Positions 10,842-20,111 of a stretch of 64,000 nt of DNA are shown here, in pieces. Below the pieces are notes generated by a model that worked only from the letters and a program-made list of their open reading frames with translations, was not told the DNA's origin and did no database searches. Both the position numbers and the translations under genes were made by a program. Position 1 is the first letter of the stretch; each line of letters opens with the position of its first letter. Source of the stretch: Flectonema sp. DT1601 (lineage: Eukaryota; Euglenozoa; Diplonemea; Diplonemida; Diplonemidae); NCBI GenBank assembly GCA_964019425.1, contig OZ025822.1, positions 186,001 to 250,000 on the forward strand, given 5' to 3'.

Positions 10842-11726
10842 GTTTATATTGACGTACCTGGTAATAAGAAATGAAGAGGTGACATAAACACTACTACAGG
10901 CTGGTTAAACCATTCTCTTCTTTTCCTTTCCGAGAGCATAACTACGATACCTGTGCAAACAAATACGATTATAATGGAAGACAACATTTTTTTTTTTTTT
11001 TTTTTTTTGACTTGTTGTGTGAATGATAATTTCAAAAAAAAAAAAAAAAAAAAAAAATGACCAAAATCCATACAAACAAACAAACAGCTTCCAAATATTA
11101 TCAGATAGGAAGCGTGTTTGGGTTTGTGATTCTTTATCCTAAGGAATTCCAGAAAGTCCTTCTCAATTTTTTTATTTTTTTTGTTTGTTTGCAGAAATAT
11201 GATTACAATGAGTGCAACATTACACCTGATTTCGGTTTTTGAAAAGTGGACGACTAAAAAAAAAAACCCAGTCATATCCAAGGTCAGCCAAGGTCCGTTA
11301 TTCGAAAAGAATTTCCATGTCAAAAAAAAAAAAAAAAAAAACCAAGTTTTGAGACTTGGAAATAAAAATAAGAAAAGTAAATAAAATAAAATAAAAATAA
11401 GGATTGATTGGTCTTTGTCGTAAATCTTAAAAATAATGTACGAAAAAGAAGAATAAAAATAAATAAAAATAAAAAAACTGATCTCGATTCGACTAGGTAC
11501 ACACTAGTTACTCGAACGATAATTGAAAAAAAAAAAAAAGAAAGAAAAAAAGAAACTCTCCTATTTATAAGAAAGGGGCAGGAATACAGTTATATAACGT
11601 TCTAAGTCTAAACGAAAAAAAAAGGGCAACACACCAGATGATATATGGTTTGGTTACCTGCATTTTTTATTAAAACTGCTTACATCCCAATTAGGCTTTT
11701 AAAAGACAAATCCAGAGAATTATTTA
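10842..11726. other. Intergenic, homopolymer-rich
   Basis: About 0.9 kb with A and T runs (e.g. 10988-11008 T, 11034-11057 A, 11323-11340 A) and no supportable gene on either strand. The sequence ACCAGGTACGTC lies about 20 bases upstream (minus strand) of the ABCE1-fusion ATG; its CAG could serve as a splice acceptor. Confidence 0.5.
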
Positions 11727-12855
11727 CTATTTGGTCTCTACTACCTTTTCGGCTTCTTCATCGTCAGCGGAGAGGTAAACCATTCGAAGTTTGTACGGTC
11801 TGTCAAAGTCATATTTAGTTCTGTGGTGAACTCTCATGCCCTCTACTTCACGAGGAATGGTACCTGCCTGACTGTGATCATCAGCGAACAATGTCACAAC
11901 TGCTTTCTTAGGTCCGAAAACGTTTAACACACGAGAGATAAGACCACTGTAGTCTTCACTGTTTTGTTTATTTGTTTTTTTTTTTTTTTCTTGGTTCAAG
12001 GTTTAGATACACTACTACATTAACAGGATGCCTCACATACCATGGTAAACTTGTTTCAAAACTAACAAAGCTGCAATGTGTTTCTGGTGTAACATGAATA
12101 GTCCAGTAGTGGTCTTCATCACCAAAGAGACCGTTCATTGAGTACCCACACGGATCGAAAACCTTTGCACTGATAACAGATCCAGGAATGATCTTATCAA
12201 TTCCTGATTCGGAAGTTACTTCTTCAGCTGTTTTACTTCCATTTTCGTTGAAAAAGATTTTCATTTTTTCTTCATCGAGTTCAGTCATGATGACTTCCAA
12301 TGTCTGATCACCCGGGTTAGTAAGTTCATTCTCTTTGTAAGTGTAGTCAGCTAGAAAGAAGTTCCAATGATCCTTATTAATTGGTCCAAGGACATAACCA
12401 CCACCACCTGGAAATAAGTTTTCCAGTACCTCAACTTCGTTGGGAAACTTACCTCTGTGAGGTTGTCTGTCAGGGTACAAGTAGTTCTTTCTGCTGTACG
12501 ACATGTATTCAGTTTCCAGACACAGGCATTCCGGAAGAGAGGCGTTCATGTCATTTCTTTCAGAGGCGACTAACTCTAATAGGGGTGAGATCATGTCCAG
12601 TAGTGTTGTTGTTCCACAGGTTTTTATGACTAATTTTCTTTTATACACAAACAAAGAACTCTCTGATAAGACGTACATTTTACACAATTCTGTTTCTTTC
12701 TTTCCAATGATCGTAACCTTTGCAAAATCTAATAACCTCTGCCATGTGTCATCACTGACTTCAAATAGCCCTCTCCGATGCCCAGTCGCAAGTCGGAATT
12801 CGATTTCAATCTTTTTTTCTGGTCCTTCGAATCCTGGTGACCCTGGGTCCGGCAT
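11727..12855 (-). CDS. AMD1: S-adenosylmethionine decarboxylase proenzyme (2 exons)
   Basis: Makes decarboxylated AdoMet, the aminopropyl donor for spermidine/spermine synthesis; cytosolic. Exon 1 12855-12041, intron 12040-11959 (GTATGT..AAACAG, 82 bases, contains a 15-A tract), exon 2 11958-11727; 348 residues (human 334). The splice gives FETSLPCEDYSGLISRV, aligning with human FETNLSQTSYDDLIRKV, so the intron is well supported. Visible family landmarks: FEGPEKKIEIEF near the N terminus (catalytic Glu pair), the self-cleavage/pyruvoyl site LSESSLF, the catalytic Cys in KTCGTT, the Ser in YSMNG and the processing His in TIHVTPE. Everything needed for autoprocessing and catalysis is present. 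A flavin amine oxidase of possible polyamine-oxidase type is the next gene upstream on the same strand. Confidence 0.96.
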
Positions 12856-13452
12856 ATTTTTTTTTTTTTATATAATTTAATTACAGTCTATGAATGGAAA
12901 GAGAACATAATTAACTTTTAAATCACAAGTATTTATCAGATTCATTTTAAAAAAAGGGAAAAAAAAAAAAAAAAAAAAAGAAATGGTCACGAGCTGATCT
13001 CTCGACCTACCAGCGATATCGTAGACAACATAAAAAAATATAACAAAAGAATATGGTTAGTTTTTTTTTTATTTTTATTATTATTTTTTTTATTTTTTTT
13101 TTTAACTTGTAAAAAAAACAAAAAAATAGTAAAAAGCTGTCATCTAGAAAGGAAAGGAAGAAAAAAAAAAAAAAAACTTGTTGACAAAAGAATTTGTAAA
13201 TTGGTGTCCGTGTTGGTTTATTTGGTCTATTCTATAACCAAAAACCTCAAAACTATTCTTTGAACGCATAGCGCGCATCGAAATCCCACTCCTCCACAAA
13301 CCCTGCGCCTTACCAGTTTGTGACAACCTGCCCCAGTTGAAAATGAATTCTCAACAAAGTCGCAATGACAGACAGGGTTCGTATCAAGCTGCTGAACTAG
13401 TAATGATTTCCTCTTCTTCTTCTTCTACTTCCAGCTGTGGAAGCTCCAACAG

Positions 13453-13498
13453 CTGAATAGTTTCTTCTCCGACTACGTCGGTACAAAAAAAAAAGAAA
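13453..13498 (+). repeat. Dispersed hairpin repeat, copy 1 (3' half only)
   Basis: Contains TGAATAGTTTCTTCTCC and the perfect hairpin CCGAC-TAC-GTCGG at 13469-13481, then GTACAAAA and an A-run. It is the right half of the element seen whole at 13500-13630. Confidence 0.7.
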
Positions 13499-13499
13499 A

Positions 13500-13630
13500 C
13501 CATTCAGATCAGCCTTATATTTCGTTGAACGCAGACAAAATCCTGTCGCACGGGGAAAATAAACCATGATCATAAGAAATACCGGCTTTCAATCTGAATA
13601 GTTTCTTCTCCGACTGCGTCGGTACAAAAA
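13500..13630 (+). repeat. Dispersed hairpin repeat, copy 2 (full, ~130 bp)
   Basis: Begins CCATTCAGAT, continues with GCCTTATATTTCGTTGAA and a TCCTGTCGCACG block, and reaches ATCTGAAT near 13592: ATTCAGAT and ATCTGAAT are reverse complements, so the body could fold back. It ends with TAGTTTCTTCT and the hairpin CCGAC-TGC-GTCGG (13610-13622), then GTACAAAAA. The same blocks recur at 36910-37015 and 44682-44740. It may be a MITE- or SINE-like element or a structured RNA; no ORF. Confidence 0.75.
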
Positions 13631-14249
13631 GAAAAACGTCCAAAGGCGCCAATAACAAAATTGCTGTTGTGCTAGAGAAACGTTACGAAAGAAAAGAAAA
13701 GGGAGGAGGAGAAAAAGAAATGAAGTGGTTTAAAGGAATGAAGGGGGAAAAAAAAAAGGGTTTCGTGCATAAACAAAAACTGAAAAGCAACACGATTGAG
13801 AGAAAATAGAGGAACAACGAAAGAAAAAAGAAGAAAAGGTAAACGACCAAAGATACCCAATACTACTAATGTGTGAGCAGGCTTCAGTTTCATAAAATGA
13901 GACGAGAATATCATCCCACCCGCACTAGAAAGTTTCGCAGTCTTAATCAAGGCCGCTAAATAGAAAGAAGGCTAGTTGACAATGCCATTACCGTATTCTA
14001 AATGTACCTGGTGTGTCGCTGCCTTACCATACCAAAGACAGAAGCTTGGCCACTCAACAAGCATCGATTATTTGATGAGGGCGAGTGCAATTTTCTTGGG
14101 TGACTTTTTTTTTTTTACCCCAAAAAAAACTTTTTTTTATTACCGTTATCTCCCCTCCACTTAAGGTTAGGGGACTCGGACCTTTGAGCGACCACGCGTT
14201 CGGTCTTGACAGGCTACTGTGATTACGATTTCTCAGCAGTTGAAGATCA

Positions 14250-14305
14250 ACCTGCTGAACCGATATCACAGGAATTCCCCCAGTAACGGCGAGAGCAACG
14301 TGAAT
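14250..14305 (+). other. LSU rRNA-like fragment
   Basis: The 23 bases around 14268-14290 read GGAATTCCCCCAGTAACGGCGAG, nearly identical to the universally conserved segment near the 5' end of large-subunit rRNA. Just upstream, GATCAACCTGCTGAAC resembles the conserved GATCA(C)CCGCTGAACTTAAGC block at the LSU 5' end, but the intervening LSU sequence is missing and the downstream flank does not look like rRNA. Best read as a small rDNA-derived relic, not a functional gene. Confidence 0.4.
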
Positions 14306-14608
14306 CCGAAAGGTTGACAGCGACAGCACGTGTTGAATAACAATAATGGTACCTGGGGCGTCATCAAAGGAGAACTACATGCGAGGGAAAGAGAAGAAGA
14401 ACTATTTTTTTTTTTTTTTTTTTTTTTTTGGGAGTCAAAACTGACCTTTACGTAGGATAAGATAAATAAAACTTTTTTATTGTTGCTATGGTTTGCTACA
14501 AAGCATTCGAGTTTAAAGTATAACATTGTTAAACTTGTTGGTACTTGAATACGTGTTTCAAAGGTGTAAAGCTACTAAAAAAGATAAGAGCTATAAAAGA
14601 ATTTTATA

Positions 14609-16645
14609 TTAAGGTTGGTCAGGGTTGTTTGGGGATGAATCCTCCCTACGAATAGCACTACCATACCGACAAGTGTATGCTAAAATAATAGCTAGAAACA
14701 CAGTGATCACGCAAAGAATAGCGATAAGAGCTATGCCATATGCCGGTAGATCATCATCACAGAAAACAGGTGGAGGAGTCACCCCGGGTGAAATATTCAA
14801 AACGACATTAACTGGATCAACAGACGCTACGATGTCCGTTATAATCATATCCGTCTGTAGTTCAATAGCACTCACCTTACGTTTCATTCTTTCTCTTACA
14901 CGTACAGGCATAAGGTGAGTAGCAACAACAAGAATTGCTTCAAAAGTTTTTGTTGGAGCATACTGCTGTTCACTAACCTTCCTATCAGTCACACATATGT
15001 ATGGTACGCCTGGGTCTCGTGAATGATAAAAGAAAGAATTTTGCATAATAATGTCTCCCTCCGATTCCAATATATTTTCTATCGTAGGCAATGCATCACA
15101 GATGTGACCACCCCTAGCTGTAAACCTGATGAATGTACTCGATTGACACTCAACGCTCTTTATGATGGTATCACCAGTACCATCACACTTTGCTCCATTT
15201 TGAAAATTTACAGCACAGTCAGAGATTTTTTCAGCAGCTGCTTTTCCGCTTAGGTATGCACCAGTGACAGTTCCGCTGTAGGTTTTACTTGTATGTTCTC
15301 CGGCAAAGAAAACCGTTTCATGTGGAGAATACGCCAGGTCGTGACCAGTTGAAGTAAATCCAGAATTCCAAGAACTTTGAGCACCCTTGAAAAACTCATT
15401 CGTTCCCCACTTTGTCACATGAAAGTGAACAGGTTGCATTGTTGTAGAAAACGTACTCGCAATCATTTCATTAAATTCAAGTAATACGGCAGCGTCATCC
15501 ATCCATTCCAGACGACGTCCTTCATCTCCAACAACGGTTGCAACAATTGTCGATTTATGAACATTATTATCTGTTAGTAGTTTTAAGTTCATGATTGATC
15601 CCCATCGACCAGCAGGTGTATTAAATGAGATGAACGTCAGTAGTTTATTTGTTGGCCAAAAAGGTGCTGCTGTTGGATCGTATGTTGCGAATACCTTCAC
15701 AATAGACTGAACAGCGTGTTGATGAATTTGGTTGCTTTTCCACTCTGGAAGTTGAGGTATAAATTCAATACCTCCTCCTTGTAACACTCCGAGAGGAACC
15801 GTTACTAAAACGAAATCTGCCGTATGAGCTGACTGATCTGCGCAAGTTATTACAACCCGTGATCCCGTTGAGTCAATTTTTCGAACTGCTTTTCCGAATT
15901 GAAAACGAACATCATTCTTGTATCCCGACGGTGATATCTCTTCTAACTTCTTCTCAAAAATATGAGAAAACCCACGTGGGTCAGTAACTGCTTGATCTTT
16001 ATTTCCAAAATGTAAATATCCGAACCTACTGTGATGGGTACAAGACACATGCTTTGTCTGCGCAGCGTATTCGAAATCAAGTGACCTCCACTCAACCATA
16101 TTTTCCAGTGGTGTTGTCGGATTCCATCCGTGACGTCGAAGCATTGCTGCCAAACTGATGTCCATGACGCCGTTTTTAGAAGTTGCTAATTTATCGCAAT
16201 CGGCAATAGCTAATCTGTAAGCGTCAGAAAGTTTTTGATGTTTAACTTTAAAGTCAGCAGTAATATCATTTCCAGACTCGTCAAGAACTGAATAGTTTTC
16301 CCAATCAATTACTTTTGTTTCAAGCTGAGCAGTAACAACTAAGTCTTTCAGAGGATGGTTGCTGGAATCGATGGTTCCTTTCACCCAAGCAGCCCCTTCT
16401 TCATAAAATAATCCCTCTAAGTCCGGATACTGATTACCAACAGTCGGGTCTATTGGACTATGCTTCCTGACTCTACCTCCTACACCCGGAACAGCTGAAG
16501 CTTCGAATACTTTAAAGTGATCATTGCCTTTCTTATGTAGTGTTTCCATTGCTCCAATCGCAGCAGCACCATTTCCAATAATAAAAACAGTCGGAGGAGA
16601 GACAGCCATCGCTGTTCCGAAGAGGATGCCAGCTATTGCAAACAT
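14609..16645 (-). CDS. Membrane-anchored FAD-dependent amine oxidase (polyamine oxidase-like)
   Basis: Intact 678 residues. An N-terminal hydrophobic signal (FAIAGILFGTAMAV) leads straight into the FAD dinucleotide-binding strand-turn-helix VFIIGNGAAAIGAMETL (GxGxxA), with the ribose-binding acid in FEAS and the GG motif VGGRVRK. The C-terminal half has the family hallmark FAGEHTSKTYSGTVTGAYLSG that closes the FAD site in LSD1/polyamine/monoamine oxidases. A hydrophobic helix near residues 640-662 (YGIALIAILCVITVFLAIIL) followed by a short basic tail predicts a type I membrane protein with the catalytic domain lumenal or extracellular. Known reaction of the family: oxidative deamination of amines with H2O2 release. 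Substrate is not determinable from sequence; proximity to AdoMet decarboxylase makes polyamines plausible. No intron. Confidence 0.88.
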   Translation of the reverse strand: MFAIAGILFGTAMAVSPPTVFIIGNGAAAIGAMETLHKKGNDHFKVFEASAVPGVGGRVRKHSPIDPTVGNQYPDLEGLFYEEGAAWVKGTIDSSNHPLKDLVVTAQLETKVIDWENYSVLDESGNDITADFKVKHQKLSDAYRLAIADCDKLATSKNGVMDISLAAMLRRHGWNPTTPLENMVEWRSLDFEYAAQTKHVSCTHHSRFGYLHFGNKDQAVTDPRGFSHIFEKKLEEISPSGYKNDVRFQFGKAVRKIDSTGSRVVITCADQSAHTADFVLVTVPLGVLQGGGIEFIPQLPEWKSNQIHQHAVQSIVKVFATYDPTAAPFWPTNKLLTFISFNTPAGRWGSIMNLKLLTDNNVHKSTIVATVVGDEGRRLEWMDDAAVLLEFNEMIASTFSTTMQPVHFHVTKWGTNEFFKGAQSSWNSGFTSTGHDLAYSPHETVFFAGEHTSKTYSGTVTGAYLSGKAAAEKISDCAVNFQNGAKCDGTGDTIIKSVECQSSTFIRFTARGGHICDALPTIENILESEGDIIMQNSFFYHSRDPGVPYICVTDRKVSEQQYAPTKTFEAILVVATHLMPVRVRERMKRKVSAIELQTDMIITDIVASVDPVNVVLNISPGVTPPPVFCDDDLPAYGIALIAILCVITVFLAIILAYTCRYGSAIRREDSSPNNPDQP

Positions 16646-16892
16646 TTATTATATTATTATTATTTCTTTTCTTTTTTTGAAAGAAAAAAAAAAATAATAC
16701 AAAAAACAACAAAAAAGACAAGATAAGATACGATAATCGAATCGACTACGGTTTTTTTTTTTTTTTTTTTAAAAAAAGAAAATTCGAGAAAACTTTGACT
16801 GAAGTCAGGTAAATAAAACGGGATACCAAACAGAAACATAACATAACGATTACAACAAAACGAAGGGTTTTTTTTTTTTTTTTTTTTTTTGG

Positions 16893-19406
16893 TTAATCCA
16901 GAGCCTTCGTATGCCTATGAAAGTAACCAGATTTCATTTTTAATAGAAAGGTTTCCAACTCAACCGTAATATGATTCTCGACTATGGTCCCTTCACCGAT
17001 TCCCATTCCGAGACACACCATTCGGTCAACGTCTTTGGGTGGTTTTTGAGGATCCAGTTCAAGGATGGCTTCTCTAACTTTACCAAGAGAAATAGTTTCT
17101 TGATTATCTGCGTTCACTCCGTCAGTTTTTAAAAATATCGAATTACTAATTTGTTGGTAATATTCAAGAGACTCTTTGACCATTTGACCCCTAACGCATT
17201 CCAAGAAAGGTCCTTGATTACCCTCCCTATCCTCTGCAAACAATGAAGGGATACTTACGTCATCAGTGGTTACTTGCTTCGATAAAGCATACTTCAGTCT
17301 TATAAGACTTTTTTCAGACTTCGCAGTAAACATTTTATCAAGCATTGGTATAACTTTATTCTTTTTTACTTTTCCTGTTCGTTTGCCAGTTGGTCCCGGG
17401 AGCTCCAATTCTTCGAGTCGTTTTTGAAGTTTTTCAAGCATCTTCATTTGTTCGTAGTAAACTATTTCTGGAATGTGGCCTTCAAGAACTAATAAAAAAA
17501 GCTCACAGTCACCATCGTAAGAGTACTTCTTACAACCGTACTTGATGTTGTACCCTTTATCAACTATTCTAGCCTGGGTGTGTGTGTTGTGTGTTTGTTT
17601 TGGGAAAATATTTTTTCTTTTTTTTTTAAAAGATGGTCATACCTGCATTCCATGTTTCGCCTTTAAGTAAGTATTCATGTACTCTTCCATGTTTTCTTGG
17701 GGAGGGACACTTTTACCTCGTTTCCCTTTGGAGTCTTCTTCAAGCAGTTTTGCGTATTTTTCGTTGTCTTTTCTACGTGCTGCCCAATAGTCTTGAATGA
17801 AATGCTCTACTTCTCTTTTTGGGAGATCTCTGTTTTTAACTTGACCGAACCAACGAAGATACTTTGGGACCTCCTTCCCAGTACCAAGTCCAACGAAGTA
17901 CTCTGACTCTGCTGTTTCTGGTGCTGCGTCGTCTTGATCGCAGTCGCCTAGGAAGCTGAGGCGTTCTTTGAGTGATGAAATATCCTTTTCGAGGGTTTGA
18001 TTTCGAGATTTTTCATTCTGAAGGAGTTCAATAAGTTGTTCTGCAGAACGTTGACTGCTACAGTCGATGTTGAGGCTGATGTCATTTTCCTGAGTGAGTG
18101 CTGTCCAATCTGGTCGAGGTGTATCACGACCTTTACCGTCTCGGAGTCTTTTACAATCAGCCTCAAGCTGGTCTATTGTTCTGAGATGTTTTTGGACATA
18201 AGTTTCTGAGGTTTCATTTTTCTTGCGAAGTCCCGCGCATGTCATTTTCATTTGAATTATTTTTTCATTCTTTTCCTTCAGAAGTCTATTCAACAAATTA
18301 AAATCCTTCCTCGGAACCGATTCACTGAAGTCTTCCTTCAGTTGTTGGAGATCATCAGCAGTTTTTTGATACAATTTCATAAGGTCTTGAACACCGAGGG
18401 TATCACGCTTAAGTTTTTCAAACTGAATTGTTGTTTCTTGGTGTTGTTCCTCTGCATCACGTATCTGACTGATCATAGTTAGTACCTTCTCACGTTCTTC
18501 GCTCCATTTATCTGCATACAACTTTTCTATTCTCTTTAACTCTCCGAAGTGTGCCTTTGCTTCCGTTACCTCATCTTCTTTGACACGTAATGTCTGTTGG
18601 AGAGATTCTGACTGTTCCTCCCAAAGTGACTTTTCTCGGAGATGTTGCTGTTGTAGCTCATCAATCTGCTCGTCGCAAAAATGTTTTATCGCTTCCGTGT
18701 CGCGAGAAGTTGCTTTTGCACCAGCGAGTAACTGATCATAAGTATGAACGAAACCTTCCATTTCATTATGAACCGCTTCCAGAACTGGTCCGTAGACTTT
18801 ACTCCCAACGATAAACATTCTGAAAGCAGACAGGAAAACACGCATGCGCGCAGTGTCGAGAGTTACTGGTTGTTCTTGCCAAAGACCTTTTCGGACTCCG
18901 GGTGTTCCAGACTGTCGCAACATTGAAAGCTCTGCGTCAATAAGTGTTTCCATTTGACGAAGTAATTCAGGTTTTGCTCCCCAAGCTAATTCAACTCCAC
19001 TGTGAATTGGTCGAGTTTTTAAAGTTGGTCTTGCTGGCCACGGATCGTATGATCTTCCAATTGCCCTCGCAGTTCTCATAAAAACTCTCGGAGCTGGAAG
19101 AGTGAACCCAGCAAGAGAAGCAGCTTCCCTACTCACACTATACTGAGAGTGTTCTGTTTTCGATGGGCTTGGCAACATGGGAGGAGGATGAGGCATCGCT
19201 ATCGATCCCTTTCCAGTCGCATCTTTTTGCTTCTCAGTCGGTGACTGTTCGACAGTCCTCATGTACATTAAATCCTTTCTGACATTCATCGCTTGCTTAC
19301 CTCTCGGTAGCGCTAATTTCGTGTATGCAATTCCCCTTATTGTCCGACTCGGTAGTACAGGTTTCACAGTTACATCAAAGTCGGGGGGTTCTTTTAAAAC
19401 AGTCAT
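16893..19406 (-). CDS. TSNAXIP1-like coiled-coil protein (2 exons)
   Basis: Exon 1 19406-17643, intron 17642-17574 (GTATGA..CACCCAG, 69 bases), exon 2 17573-16893; 814 residues, phase 0, with continuous coding across the join (KAKHGMQ/ARIVDKGYN). Residues about 150-260 (LLRQMETLIDAELSML ... RVFLSAFRMFIVGSKVYGPVLEAVHNEM) have the layout of the N-terminal domain of translin-associated factor X-interacting protein 1, where an F..F...I...K.Y.P.L..I..E motif recurs. Residues about 260-500 are coiled coil. Exon 2 adds a charged C-terminal domain of alternating helices (KVREAILELDPQKPPKDVD). TSNAXIP1 relatives are found in ciliated cells and male germ cells; a flagellar role is inference. The family call rests on pattern memory without alignment. 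Confidence 0.62.
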
Positions 19407-20111
19407 CCTCTTTGTGTAGATACTGTTTGTGAAAAATAATAATAACCGTATCGTATTCCATAGTCATTTGTTGGTGATTGAAGTGTTTTAATTTATAAAA
19501 TACCAAACACGTATTGATTCGTATTAACCTGAAATGATAATTTAACAATCTGTTACAGGAAAGCTCACCTTTTTTTCACCTTATTGAAGTAAGTCATCAG
19601 TTATGGTGTAGAAGTCAGTCAGTAAGTCGACTATTGTGTGGTTCTGATATCACTTTAGCTTGTAATTCTGAGAAAAGAGGAGGAAGTTGAATGAATAATT
19701 GCTGTTACGATCATCAAAAGAAATAAAAACAGGAATAATTCTTTAAGTTCTTATTTTTTTTTTTTTTTTTTTTTTAAAGAAGTTACGAACATGAACGGGG
19801 TAAAAACGATTTTTTGCATTACAACAGTAGGAAAGGAGCTGCAGGGGAAAAGTCTTTTTTTTTTTTTTCCTACATAACGTGGTATTGTGGAATGAGGGTT
19901 TTTTTTTTTTTTTTTTTTGGATTTTACAAATTTGTCCCAAAAGGACAAGACAACCCACCAGAATACAAGTGCCGCGTGAGGGAGATTCTTGGACGCCCTG
20001 ATCTAACATTGGCGTCACAATAAGACATCCGTTATGGAAAGTAAATCGGATACGCCTGCAGACAACAAAACAGAACCACACCATCCTAAGCAGAACTCGT
20101 CTCGTGATAAA
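19407..20111. other. Intergenic; possible orphan plus-strand exon
   Basis: Mostly A/T-rich with four T tracts on the plus strand. A plus-strand stretch 19930-20023 is open and codes for a charged, coding-like peptide ending in a TAA, but no start or upstream exon can be placed. Otherwise no gene seen. Confidence 0.35.

Larger units (their letters stand above)
12856..14608. other. Intergenic with dispersed repeats and an rRNA-like snippet
   Basis: A 1.75-kb gap between two genes of polyamine metabolism. Holds long A/T tracts, two copies of a short dispersed hairpin repeat (13453-13630) and a 23-base LSU-rRNA-like sequence near 14268. No protein-coding gene is convincing on either strand. Confidence 0.5.

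Noticed and set aside
11959-12000. Apparent frameshift in AdoMet decarboxylase at a 15-base A tract
   Set aside because: A GTATGT..CAG intron spans the tract and the spliced product aligns with the human enzyme without a gap in the conserved segment, so no frameshift is needed.
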